From contig NZ_JAHWXM010000001.1 in assembly GCF_023091225.1 (NCBI RefSeq), positions 2,108,001-2,172,000 of the forward strand: 64,000 nucleotides of DNA, given 5' to 3'. The notes beneath the pieces were generated by a model. It had not been told where the DNA came from and did no database searches. It saw nothing but the letters and a program-made list of their open reading frames with translations. This DNA is from Microbacterium galbinum. Lineage in GTDB: Bacteria; Actinomycetota; Actinomycetes; Actinomycetales; Microbacteriaceae. A program made the position numbers and the translations under genes. Below, piece by piece: positions 20,301 through 28,620 of the stretch (within the stretch, counting starts at the first letter, position 1; every line of letters begins with the position of its first letter).

Positions 20301-20927
20301 ATGACCACCCGCGCACCCCGTCGCGACGCCATCGAGAACCGCGCCGGCATCCTCGACGCCGCCCGTTCCGCGCTCTCCGTCGACCCCTATGCCTCGGTCG
20401 ACGTGATCGCCCGCAGCGCCGGCCTCTCGCGCCGCACCCTCTACGGCCACTTCGACGACCGCGAAGCCCTCATCCGCGAACTCATCTCGACCGGCGCCCA
20501 GCGCTTCAACGCCATCGCCGAATCCGTGACCGATGCCGACGCCCGCCTCGCCCTCGCCCGCCTCACGGCACGCCTCTGGCACGAGGCCGCGCACGTGCAG
20601 GTCGCCGCCGCCCTCGCGCTCGACGAGGCGCACGTGCAGCACACGGCCGACGCCCTCGCCCCGCTGCGCCGCACGGTCGCCGCCCTGGTACGCCGCGGCC
20701 AGGACGACGGCAGCTTCCGCAGCGACCTCGCCGCCCCCACCCTCGCCCGTCTCATCGAGGAGATCGCGCGCACGGTCATCTCCCGCACGGATGCCGCGAG
20801 CACGGGCGCCGCGAACCTCGCCGTCCGCGCGGTGCTCAGCATCGCCGGGCTCTCGTGGCGCGAAGCCGATGAGCTGCTCGCCGCCCACCCCGACATCGTC
20901 ACCGGCCCGACGGAGGTCCCCGCATGA
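20301..20927 (+). CDS. TetR/AcrR family transcriptional regulator
   Basis: A 208-residue protein with an N-terminal TetR helix-turn-helix (DVIARSAGLSRRTLYGHFDD, about 33-52) and an all-helical ligand/dimer domain. It is the first gene of a three-gene operon; its stop overlaps the next start by ATGA, so it probably represses the YhgE-type membrane system that follows. The start is ATG 20301, in register with the leaderless promoter. Ligand unknown. Confidence 0.92.
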   Translation: MTTRAPRRDAIENRAGILDAARSALSVDPYASVDVIARSAGLSRRTLYGHFDDREALIRELISTGAQRFNAIAESVTDADARLALARLTARLWHEAAHVQVAAALALDEAHVQHTADALAPLRRTVAALVRRGQDDGSFRSDLAAPTLARLIEEIARTVISRTDAASTGAANLAVRAVLSIAGLSWREADELLAAHPDIVTGPTEVPA

Positions 20928-21781
20928 GGATCACCCTGCACGACGTGAGCAAGGGCAAGAACGGCCAGGCCCTCCCGCCCACGACTCTCGAGTTCCACAC
21001 CGGCGAGGTGCGGTACGCCCTCGCCGAGACCGAGCAGCGCCCGACCGTCCTCGGCCTGATCGCGAGCGGACGCATGCGCCCCGAGACCGGTCGCGTCACG
21101 ATCGATGACTCCGAGAGCGCCAGGGAGCTGCGCCGCCGGGTCGCCCTCGTCGACGCCCCCGACGTCAGCGACCCGCACCCCGACATCTCGCTCGCGGGCG
21201 TCGTCGGCGAGGAACTGATGTTCGCCGGGCTCGGCGCGACGCCGCTGCACGCCAAGCGCTGGCTGTCGCAGCTCGGGTACGCCGAGCTCGCCTCGGTGCC
21301 GATCGGCAACATCGACCCCTCGGCGCGCGTGCGCATCCTGTGCGAGCTCGCGGTGCTGCGCGACGGGACGGATGCCGTCGTGCTCGTGTCGCCCGACCGG
21401 CACGGCGGCTCGCCCGACGGCTGGTGGCGCATCGCCGCCGAGTTCGCCGAGCGCGGGTTCGCGATGCTCGTGATCCTCGGCGGTTCGGCAGCCGTGGCGC
21501 TGGAGCGGATGCAGGAGCTCGGCGCGGTCAACGCCTCCGGCCCGGTCGAGCCACTCGTGCTCGAGCCGGAAGCGGATGCCGACGCAGAAGCGGATGCCGA
21601 AGAAGCCCGGTCCCTGAGCGAGGAGCGCAGCGACGAGACGGCGGGCGCTCAGGAACCCGAACCCGAAGAAGCCCGGCCCCTGAGCGAGGAGCGCAGCGAC
21701 GAGACGAAGGGCCGCACCACAGACCCCGACCCCGACCCCGACGACGAAGACGAAGACGACACGAACGGAGCCGCCTCATGA
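20924..21781 (+). CDS. ABC-ATPase-like protein lacking a P-loop, with repeat-derived tail
   Basis: A 285-residue protein. The first ~200 residues follow the ABC ATPase fold (ITLHDVSKGKNG start, a Walker-B-like AVVLVSPDR), but the place of the Walker A GxxGxGKS/T holds YALAETEQRPTVLGLIASG, so ATP binding is unlikely. After about residue 210 the tail is acidic and includes LSEERSDET twice, the translation of the R1 intergenic repeat (21613-21639 and 21679-21711). It sits between TetR and YhgE with 4-bp overlaps on both sides. A regulatory or structural partner of the YhgE protein is inferred. Confidence 0.75.
   Translation: MRITLHDVSKGKNGQALPPTTLEFHTGEVRYALAETEQRPTVLGLIASGRMRPETGRVTIDDSESARELRRRVALVDAPDVSDPHPDISLAGVVGEELMFAGLGATPLHAKRWLSQLGYAELASVPIGNIDPSARVRILCELAVLRDGTDAVVLVSPDRHGGSPDGWWRIAAEFAERGFAMLVILGGSAAVALERMQELGAVNASGPVEPLVLEPEADADAEADAEEARSLSEERSDETAGAQEPEPEEARPLSEERSDETKGRTTDPDPDPDDEDEDDTNGAAS
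21613..21639 (+). repeat. Family R1 repeat inside a coding region, copy 1
   Basis: CCTGAGCGAGGAGCGCAGCG plus ACGAGAC, the same 27 bp as in the intergenic R1 repeats at 50634 and 59714. It is read in frame as LSEERSDET within the ABC-like protein tail. Confidence 0.85.
21679..21711 (+). repeat. Family R1 repeat inside a coding region, copy 2
   Basis: A second in-frame R1 copy 66 bp after the first, extending to GAAGGGCC. The reading frame is kept, again giving LSEERSDET. Both copies are preceded by GAAGCCCGG, so the second may come from a local duplication. Confidence 0.85.
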
Positions 21782-23649
21782 AGGTTCCCGCGATGATCGC
21801 GGCCGAGCTGCGGCGGCTGACGGCGAGCAAGATGGGCATCATCGCGCTCATCGCGCTCGTGTGCGTGCCGATCCTCTACGGCGGCCTCTACCTCTGGGCG
21901 AACCAGGACCCCTACGCCAAGTTCCCCGAGGTGCCGGTTGCACTCGTCGTCGACGATGCGGGCGCGCCGTCCACGGCATCCGACGCCGCCGCCGGCGACA
22001 CCGTCAACTACGGCGAGGACGTCGCCGACAACCTCATCGACGGCAACGCCTTCGACTGGCAGCGGATGACGGCCGACGAAGCAGCGGATGCCCTGCGCCA
22101 CGGCACCGTCGACTTCACCGTGACCATCCCCTCCGACTTCTCGACGGCGCTGACCTCGGCCGCGGGCGACGACCCGCACCAGGCCCGCATCGACCTCGAG
22201 ACCAACGACGCGAACAACTACCTCGCATCGTCGATGGGCACGCAGGCGGTCGAGAAGATCCGCAGCTCGGTGGCCGAGATGGTCGGCAGCGAGGCGGCCG
22301 AGCGGCTGCTCACCGGGCTCAGCGACATCCGCGACAGCCTCGTGACCGCGACCGACGGGGCGACGCAGCTGACCGACGGCGCGAACACCGCCGCCACGGG
22401 CAGCGCGACCCTCGCCGACGGCACGGCCCAGCTGGCCGACGGCACCGCGCAGCTCGCCTCCGGCGCCCAGACCCTGGCGACCGGGGCGCAGTCCCTCGCC
22501 GACGGCGCCGCGCAGGTGAGCGACGGCAACCGCCAGCTCGCCGACATCGCCGACCGGGCGGGCTCGGTCGTGCAGCAGGCGACGGATGCCCTGCCGCAGG
22601 TGCGCACCGACATCACGACGATCCTCACCGATCAGGGCCTCACGCCCGAGGAGATCGACCAGGTGCTCGCGAAGCTCGACCCGCTCGCGACCCGGCTGCA
22701 GGACGGCAACGCGACCGTGCAGGCGGATGTCGGCAAGATCGATCAGCTCGCGGATGGCGCGGCACAGGTCGCGTCCGGAGCGGCGACGCTCTCGACCGGC
22801 GCCTCGAGCCTCGCCACCGGTGCGGGCACGGTCGCGGAGGGCGCGGCATCCGCCAACGACGGCGCGGCGCAGCTGCGCGACGGACTGAGCACCCTCGCCG
22901 GCGGAGCGGCCGAACTGCGCGACGGCTTGGCATCCGGTGTCGACCAGATCCCGGCATCCACCCCCGAGCTGCGCAGCCTGCAGGCCGACACGATCGCCGA
23001 CCCGGTGAAGGTGTCGAGCGACAAGGTCGCCTCGGCCGAGGACTATGGTGCCGGGCTCGCCCCGTTCTTCGCCGCCCTCTCGGCCTGGATCGGCATCTAC
23101 GCGCTGTTCCTCATCGTCAAGCCGATCTCGCGGCGCGCGATCACCGCGCTGCACTCCCCGATCCGCATCACGCTCGCCGGGTGGCTGACGCCCGCGGCGC
23201 TCGGCGCGGTGCAGATGGTGGGGCTCATGGGCATCCTCGCGCTCACCCTCGGGTTCACGTTCAACCATCCGCTCGGCACCCTCGGGGTGCTGGTGTTCGC
23301 CTCGGCGACGTTCGCGGCGATCATCCTCGCGCTCAACGTGTGGTTGGGCTCGGTGGGGCAATTCCTCGGGCTCGTGCTCATGGTGCTGCAACTCGTCACC
23401 GCCGGCGGTACGTTCCCCTGGCAGACGCTGCCCGCCCCGCTCGCGGCACTGCACCACGTGCTGCCGCTCGGCTACGTCGTCGATGCGATGCGGCAACTGA
23501 TGTACGGGGGTGATCTCGCCCGAGCGGGCGGCGACCTGATCGTGCTCGGCATCTGGTTGGTCGGTGCGCTGCTGTTCGCGATGATCGGCGTGACACGCAT
23601 GACGCATCGGCGCACGCTGCGCGACCTGCAGCCCAGCCTCATCGGCTGA
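21778..23649 (+). CDS. YhgE/Pip family membrane protein
   Basis: A 623-residue protein: N-terminal TM (MGIIALIALVCVPILYGGLY, about 19-38), a long extracytoplasmic region with heptad-like repeats (LADGTAQLADGTAQLASGAQ, about 205-270 and 325-390) predicted to form a helical stalk, and about five C-terminal TMs (from ALSAWIGIYALFLIVK on). This is the YhgE/Pip (phage infection protein) layout, also shared with EsaA-like type VII secretion components. It starts at ATG 21778, overlapping the previous stop by ATGA. Its function is not established; a role in export or envelope interaction is inferred. Confidence 0.92.
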   Translation: MKVPAMIAAELRRLTASKMGIIALIALVCVPILYGGLYLWANQDPYAKFPEVPVALVVDDAGAPSTASDAAAGDTVNYGEDVADNLIDGNAFDWQRMTADEAADALRHGTVDFTVTIPSDFSTALTSAAGDDPHQARIDLETNDANNYLASSMGTQAVEKIRSSVAEMVGSEAAERLLTGLSDIRDSLVTATDGATQLTDGANTAATGSATLADGTAQLADGTAQLASGAQTLATGAQSLADGAAQVSDGNRQLADIADRAGSVVQQATDALPQVRTDITTILTDQGLTPEEIDQVLAKLDPLATRLQDGNATVQADVGKIDQLADGAAQVASGAATLSTGASSLATGAGTVAEGAASANDGAAQLRDGLSTLAGGAAELRDGLASGVDQIPASTPELRSLQADTIADPVKVSSDKVASAEDYGAGLAPFFAALSAWIGIYALFLIVKPISRRAITALHSPIRITLAGWLTPAALGAVQMVGLMGILALTLGFTFNHPLGTLGVLVFASATFAAIILALNVWLGSVGQFLGLVLMVLQLVTAGGTFPWQTLPAPLAALHHVLPLGYVVDAMRQLMYGGDLARAGGDLIVLGIWLVGALLFAMIGVTRMTHRRTLRDLQPSLIG

Positions 23650-23717
23650 GGTCCGGCGCGGGGCGGGGGCTGAGTCCCCGGCACGGGGCGGGAGGCCGTC
23701 TCTACTAACGTGGAACG

Positions 23718-24479
23718 GTGCCCACCAGCTATCTCGCCCCCGCCGGGACCCCCGTCACGCTCCTCGAGTTCGAGCACGCCGGGTCGACACTGATCGCCGA
23801 GACCTTCGGCGAGGGCGAGCCGACGTTCCTTCTGCTGCACGGCATCGGCATGGGGCGCAGCGTCTACCTCGACATCGCGCAGCGGCTCCCGGGTCGGCTC
23901 ATCGCGCTCGACCTGCCGGGGTTCGGCGAGGCCCCCGAACCCACCCGCACCCTCACGATGGAGCGCCACGCCGACCTCGTCGCGGCATACCTCCGGCACA
24001 CGGGCGAGGGACCCGTCGTGGTGATCGGGCACTCGATGGGCAGCCAGATCGCGGCGGAGCTCGCGGCACGGCATCCGCTCCTCGTCTCGGGCGTCGTGCT
24101 CGCCGGGCCCACCGTCGACAAGACCAAACGCAACCTCGCGGCGCAGGGCTCGTACCTGATGCGCGACCTGATGGGCGAGCGACCGCTGGTAATCTGGCGC
24201 GGCGCGCGCGAGTACCTGCGCGGCGGGCCGCACCTGATCCGCAAGATCAGGGCCACGATCGCTCACCAGCCCGAGAAGGCGTTCGTGCGCATCACGGTGC
24301 CGGTGCTCGTGCTGCGCGGTGAAGACGACCCGCTCGCGCCGATGAGCTGGTGCCGTGCGATCCTCGATGCGATCCCCGGTGCTCGGCTCGAGGTGATCCC
24401 CGACCACGGGCACGGCACGCTGATCAGCGACTCCGAGCCCGCCGCCCGCCTGATCGAGGGCTTCGCCGCCGAGTTGTGA
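23718..24479 (+). CDS. Alpha/beta hydrolase
   Basis: A 253-residue cytoplasmic hydrolase. Oxyanion region LLLHGIGMGR, nucleophile elbow VVIGHSMGSQ (Ser near 98), acid in VLRGEDDPL, and catalytic His in PDHGHGTLI. The start is GTG 23718; TAACGT ends 6 nt before it, so this is another leaderless candidate. Substrate unknown; the closest families are esterases and C-C hydrolases. It is monocistronic and is followed by R3 repeats. Confidence 0.88.
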   Translation: MPTSYLAPAGTPVTLLEFEHAGSTLIAETFGEGEPTFLLLHGIGMGRSVYLDIAQRLPGRLIALDLPGFGEAPEPTRTLTMERHADLVAAYLRHTGEGPVVVIGHSMGSQIAAELAARHPLLVSGVVLAGPTVDKTKRNLAAQGSYLMRDLMGERPLVIWRGAREYLRGGPHLIRKIRATIAHQPEKAFVRITVPVLVLRGEDDPLAPMSWCRAILDAIPGARLEVIPDHGHGTLISDSEPAARLIEGFAAEL

Positions 24480-24497
24480 GGGGCGTGGCGCAGCGCG

Positions 24498-24577
24498 CAT
24501 AACTCCGGAGAAAGGTCGCACGCACCGGCCACATGCTCGCGGTAGCCACATCGACGGCGCTTTCTCCGGAGTTATGA
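24498..24577. repeat. Palindromic element, family R3, copy D
   Basis: An 80-bp unit with perfect 15-bp inverted ends ATAACTCCGGAGAAA / TTTCTCCGGAGTTAT. It starts 19 bp after the hydrolase stop. Confidence 0.75.
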
Positions 24578-24647
24578 ACAGAGCGTCCAGAGCGAACGCT
24601 CGGACGAGCGCACTCCTCCCCCTCACCGGCCACCGGTCTCGGACGTC

Positions 24648-24730
24648 GACAACTCCGGAATTCTGCGCGCTCTCGCCCCCTTTACGAGCGCAAGTGCGCG
24701 CTGAGCCCCTGAGTATCCGGAATTATGAAC
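24648..24730. repeat. Palindromic element, family R3, copy E, overlapping a gene end
   Basis: Inverted ends GACAACTCCGGAATTC and TATCCGGAATTATGAAC. The right end contains the TAA stop (24723-24725, minus strand) and last Ser codon of the AbiEi-DUF559 gene. The element therefore supplies the end of that reading frame. Confidence 0.7.
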
Positions 24731-25607
24731 GCCGGCCGCGTCCGCCACGCATGCCAAGAGCAGCCATCACGTCGATCACGGCACCTCGCACGATGTCCGG
24801 TCGCTCCATGACGTCCGTTGCAAGCGGTCGAATCGTGACGTAGCCGCGTGCGGCAGCAGCCAGGTCACGTCTCCGATCCTCGACCTGCGCAAGCCATCCT
24901 TCGTGAAACTCCCTGCTGTCGCACTCGATGATCAACCACCCCTCGATGACGAAGTCCACCCGCCCGACTCCTTCTATGCGCACCTGCGTCTCGTACTCCG
25001 CGCCGATCGCCTTCAGGATGAGGCGCATGAAGGTCTCCGGCCCCGACTCTGCGGTCGCATCGACGAGGGAAAGAAGGCGGGCGTAGCGCTGCGGCAACCC
25101 GTCGAAGATTGTGGCGAGTTGTCTCCGAGTCAGAAGCCTGTGGTGGAGCAGGCTGTCGAGCGTCGCCAGTGCACCACGAGGCGTCTGGCATCTGATCGCA
25201 TGTCGGACGACATCCTCGAATGCCGCCGCATGCAGGGGCGCCGGCACGGACGACGGTGCGCTCCAATGCAGCCGAGTGCGTGCTGAGCCAGGCGGTCGCA
25301 CGCGCGACGCGTCGGGTGCGAGTTGCACGTGCAGGCCCGAGGCCCGATGCACGAAGATTCCGATCGCCACGAGAAGCGACAGGCAGGACAGTCGTCCACC
25401 GATGCGCACGGCCTCTGCGACCTCGGCCGCGATGTCCGGATACGCATAGCGATCTCGTCGCAGTCGTAGCAGCGCTCCCGCCTCGACGGCCCGCGTGATC
25501 GAGCGCCCGCTCACCCCGCGAGCGAGCAAATTCGATCGCGTGAACACGCAGGGCGCATACACCTCTACGACTCGATCTCTGACGGCTTTCTTGCTGTTTC
25601 GCACCAC
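24723..25607 (-). CDS. AbiEi-type antitoxin N-domain fused to DUF559 (endonuclease-like) domain
   Basis: A 294-residue protein. Residues about 20-60 (FTRSNLLARGVSGRSITRAV) match the winged-helix start of AbiEi family type IV antitoxins. Residues about 205-285 (VDFVIEGWLIIECDSREFHE) match DUF559, a Vsr/restriction-endonuclease-like fold with D-x(n)-E-x(D/K) residues. No toxin gene of the AbiEii type is next to it, so it is an orphan. The start is GTG at 25605-25607. Base composition looks less GC-rich than neighbours, and R3 elements lie at both sides. A defence or repair role is only suggested. Confidence 0.8.
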   Translation of the reverse strand: MVRNSKKAVRDRVVEVYAPCVFTRSNLLARGVSGRSITRAVEAGALLRLRRDRYAYPDIAAEVAEAVRIGGRLSCLSLLVAIGIFVHRASGLHVQLAPDASRVRPPGSARTRLHWSAPSSVPAPLHAAAFEDVVRHAIRCQTPRGALATLDSLLHHRLLTRRQLATIFDGLPQRYARLLSLVDATAESGPETFMRLILKAIGAEYETQVRIEGVGRVDFVIEGWLIIECDSREFHEGWLAQVEDRRRDLAAAARGYVTIRPLATDVMERPDIVRGAVIDVMAALGMRGGRGRRS

Positions 25608-25712
25608 AGCAGTGTGTGCGGCGGGGGGCCTGCGCTACTCACGTATCGCGGACATCGGAACAAGTCCGGCACACTGGCGCACCGTGGAGGAGTAGTGGCG
25701 CCCTCCCAGCTT

Positions 25713-25798
25713 GTTCATGACTCCGGAGAAACTGATGGGATGGCGCTCAGGACAGCAGATTCAGGTGGATAGTGCCTGATTATCCGGAGTTGTGAACA
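25713..25798. repeat. Palindromic element, family R3, copy F
   Basis: An 86-bp unit with ends GTTCATGACTCCGGAGAA and TATCCGGAGTTGTGAAC, 14 bp beyond the stop of mnhG. It may act as the 3' end of the antiporter operon. Confidence 0.75.
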
Positions 25799-25812
25799 CA
25801 CGCCCCCGCGCA

Positions 25813-26202
25813 CTACCCCGCGGCGGGCGGGGTCTGCTTGGCGTCGGCGAGCTCGTCGACGACGAGGTGGCGCTGATCGGCGGAGCCGTTGCGGTAGGCC
25901 TGGCGTCCGACCATGTGCGCCGAGAGCGGGGCGGTCGCGAACTGCATGAGCACGATCGGGGCGACCAGCAGCAGCCCCAGCAGGATGCCGCCGACGCTGC
26001 GCTGCGCGAGGGCGACCGCGAGGCAGATGAACACGAGTCCGAGCACCTGCGGCTTCGTGGCGGCGTGGAGCCGCGACGGCACATCGCGGAAGTGCAGCAG
26101 TCCGACCGCTGCCGAGAGGCAGAGCAGCGCGCCGAGCAGGATGAGCACGAGCACCGTCACGTCGATGACGGCGTCGGGGATGACGAGACCGAAGATGTTC
26201 AT
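25813..26202 (-). CDS. mnhG: Na+/H+ antiporter subunit G
   Basis: A 129-residue subunit of the Mrp complex in the cell membrane. Three TMs (VTVLVLILLGALLCLSAAVG, LGLVFICLAVALAQRSVGGI, GLLLVAPIVLMQFATAPLSA), with the conserved RLHAATKPQ between the first two. It overlaps mnhF by four bases. It is the last gene of the six-gene operon. Confidence 0.93.
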   Translation of the reverse strand: MNIFGLVIPDAVIDVTVLVLILLGALLCLSAAVGLLHFRDVPSRLHAATKPQVLGLVFICLAVALAQRSVGGILLGLLLVAPIVLMQFATAPLSAHMVGRQAYRNGSADQRHLVVDELADAKQTPPAAG

Positions 26203-26468
26203 GGCGTCGTGTTGTCCCTTCGTGCGACGAAGCGGGCGACCGAGATCGATCCGAAGACGCCGATCGCGGCGATGATGAGCAGCACCGGGATGCTGCGCGT
26301 ATGGCCGTTGATCGCCATCTCGGCACCGAGCACGCACATGACCTCGGTGAGCAGCACGTCGGAGGCGACCGCACGGTCGAGGATCGTGGGCCCGCGGAAG
26401 ATGCGGATGACGGTGAGGATCGCGGCGATGCCGAACACCACCATGATCACGAGCAGCAGGATGTTCAC
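26199..26468 (-). CDS. mnhF: Na+/H+ antiporter subunit F
   Basis: An 89-residue, three-TM protein of the MnhF/MrpF family, with the conserved RGPTILDRAVASDVL after TM1. It overlaps both neighbours by ATGA. Required for a complete Mrp antiporter (established for the family). Confidence 0.93.
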   Translation of the reverse strand: MNILLLVIMVVFGIAAILTVIRIFRGPTILDRAVASDVLLTEVMCVLGAEMAINGHTRSIPVLLIIAAIGVFGSISVARFVARRDNTTP

Positions 26469-27067
26469 CGGGCACCGCCCTTCGTCGAAGACCCGGCGGC
26501 GGTCGCGCGTGCCCGCTCATCGGCCTTGAGCGCACGATACTGCGCGGGATCGCCGAGCGCACGCACCACCCGCTGCTCCCAGCGCAGCACGATGCGGCGC
26601 TGCTTCTCGACGTCGTCCATCCCATCCACGCCGATCACGTGCATGTAGAGAACGCGGCGATCACGATCGGCCTCGACCACGAGCGAGCCCGGCACGAGCG
26701 ACGACACGACCGCGACGTGCGTCATGACGAGGTCGTCGGCGTGGCGCAGCGGCACCGCGATGATGGCGGTGCCCGGCTGCTTGCGGAAGTCGAAGACCTG
26801 GATGGCGACGGTGACGGCGCCTCGCAGCAGCGCCCACAGGAACTGCACCACGAACAGCGCGGCGTAGAAGACGTTGACCCGCCCCGACAGCTCGACCGTC
26901 GGCAGGCGGAACACCCGGGTCACGAACACCGCGACGACGAGTCCGGAGACGAACGCCAGCAGCGTGAACTGCCCCCACAGCAGCATCCACAGCACGACCA
27001 GCCAGGCCAGGAACGGCAGCTGGGCGCGCAGGTCGCGCCAGAAGTGGCGCTTGCCCTCGGGACTCAT
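26465..27067 (-). CDS. mnhE: Na+/H+ antiporter subunit E
   Basis: A 200-residue MnhE family protein: N-terminal hydrophobic block (LPFLAWLVVLWMLLWGQFTL and LAFVSGLVVAVFVTRVFRLP) and a soluble domain with the family hallmark SSLVPGSLVVEADRDRRVLY. It is longer than many MnhE proteins because of a charged C-terminal tail. ATGA overlaps on both sides. Confidence 0.93.
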   Translation of the reverse strand: MSPEGKRHFWRDLRAQLPFLAWLVVLWMLLWGQFTLLAFVSGLVVAVFVTRVFRLPTVELSGRVNVFYAALFVVQFLWALLRGAVTVAIQVFDFRKQPGTAIIAVPLRHADDLVMTHVAVVSSLVPGSLVVEADRDRRVLYMHVIGVDGMDDVEKQRRIVLRWEQRVVRALGDPAQYRALKADERARATAAGSSTKGGAR

Positions 27068-28620
27068 CCGCCCACCTCCTCTTCGAGCTGCACGAGGTTG
27101 ACGGGCTGCAGCAGCGTCTCGCCGATGCGGTCGCAGAGCTCGTAGAGCGGGCCCGCGAAGACGGTGAGCGCGACGGTGACCCCGACCATGCCGGCGGTCG
27201 CGAGCGTCATGATCTTGGGGATACGGCGACGCTCCTGCTGCTCATCGGCGGCGGGCGCGTTGCCGAGGTACGAGATGCGTCCCTCGGTCTCGGTCGAGTC
27301 CTCCTCCTCACGCCAGAACGCGAGGTTCCAGGCGCGCATGAGCGCGTACAGGGTGAGGAGCGAGGTGAGGATGCCGCCCATGATCAGCACGATCATGAGC
27401 GGGGTGCCGACGGATGCCGCGGCCTCGAAGAGTGCGAACTTGCCGATGAACCCGGAGAAGGGTGGCAACCCGCCGAGGTTGATCGCGGGGATGAAGTAGA
27501 GCACCGCGATCACCGGCGCGATCTTCAGCAGCCCCTTGACCCGCAGGATCGAGGTGCTGCCGGCTCTTCGTTCGATCAGTCCCACGGCGAGGAACAGGGT
27601 CGTCTGCACGACGATGTGGTGCACGATGTAGTACACCGTGGCGCCGATGGCCGCGGGCGTCGCGATCGCGAGACCGAAGATCATGTACCCGACGTGGCTG
27701 ACGAGTGTGAACGACAGGATTCGTTTGAGCTCGGCTTGCGCGACGGCACCGAGCACGCCGACGACCATGGTCGCCAGCGCGATGATCAACAGCAGCGTGT
27801 CGATGCTGTTCGAGGCGAACAGCTGCGTCTCGGTGCGGATGAGCGCGTAGACGCCGACCTTGGTCAGCAATCCGGCGAAGACGGCGGTGACCGGGGCGGG
27901 CGCGGTCGGGTAGGAGTCGGGCAGCCAGAACGACACCGGGAAGATGGCGGCCTTGATGCCGAACGCCACGACGAGCATGAGGTGCAGCACGAGCTGCGTC
28001 TCCTGCGGCAGCTCGGCCATGCGCTCGGCGATCTGCGCCATGTTGACCGTGCCGACGGCTCCGTAGATCATCGCGATCGACGCGAGGAACAGGATCGACG
28101 ACACGAGCGACACCACGATGTACACGGCGCCGGTGCGGATGCGCGACTCGGTGCTGCCCAGCGTGATCAGCACGTACGAGGCCACGAGCAGGATCTCGAA
28201 GCCGACGTACAGATTGAATAGGTCGCCCGCGATGAAGGCGTTGAAGATGCCCGCCGCGAGGATCAGGTACGAGGGGTTGAAGATAGAGATCGGGGTCTCG
28301 TCGGTGCCGTCGGCGGCCCCCTGGCCGATCGAGAAGAGGAGCACGGCGAGCAGCACGATGCTCGAGATCAGCACGAGGAGGGCGGCGAGCCGATCGACGT
28401 AGAGCACGATGCCGAACGGCACCGGCCATCCGCCCACCGACACCGCCATCGGGGTGTCGCCGGCGTCGACGGCGACCAGCAGCACGGCGGCGATCACCGA
28501 GACGGCGGCGAGCGTCACGACGGTGACGAACACCTGCAGGCGCGCGTTGCGACCGAAGACGAGCGTGATCGCGGCGCCCAGCAGCGGGAGCCCGACGAGG
28601 AGGGGGACCAGAACGCTCAT
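27064..28620 (-). CDS. mnhD: Na+/H+ antiporter subunit D
   Basis: A 518-residue, about 14-TM protein of the NuoN/MnhD family. Conserved membrane-embedded charges are visible in AFGIKAAIFPVSFWLPDSYP (K and the W-L-P motif) and in the QAELKRILSFTLVSHVG region. It is one of the two proton-pathway subunits of the Mrp complex. Overlaps its neighbours by ATGA. Confidence 0.95.
   Translation of the reverse strand: MSVLVPLLVGLPLLGAAITLVFGRNARLQVFVTVVTLAAVSVIAAVLLVAVDAGDTPMAVSVGGWPVPFGIVLYVDRLAALLVLISSIVLLAVLLFSIGQGAADGTDETPISIFNPSYLILAAGIFNAFIAGDLFNLYVGFEILLVASYVLITLGSTESRIRTGAVYIVVSLVSSILFLASIAMIYGAVGTVNMAQIAERMAELPQETQLVLHLMLVVAFGIKAAIFPVSFWLPDSYPTAPAPVTAVFAGLLTKVGVYALIRTETQLFASNSIDTLLLIIALATMVVGVLGAVAQAELKRILSFTLVSHVGYMIFGLAIATPAAIGATVYYIVHHIVVQTTLFLAVGLIERRAGSTSILRVKGLLKIAPVIAVLYFIPAINLGGLPPFSGFIGKFALFEAAASVGTPLMIVLIMGGILTSLLTLYALMRAWNLAFWREEEDSTETEGRISYLGNAPAADEQQERRRIPKIMTLATAGMVGVTVALTVFAGPLYELCDRIGETLLQPVNLVQLEEEVGG

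Noticed and set aside
24500..24727. R3 copies as IS remnants
   Set aside because: No transposase fragment and no obvious target-site duplication were found around them, so I list them as repeats only.
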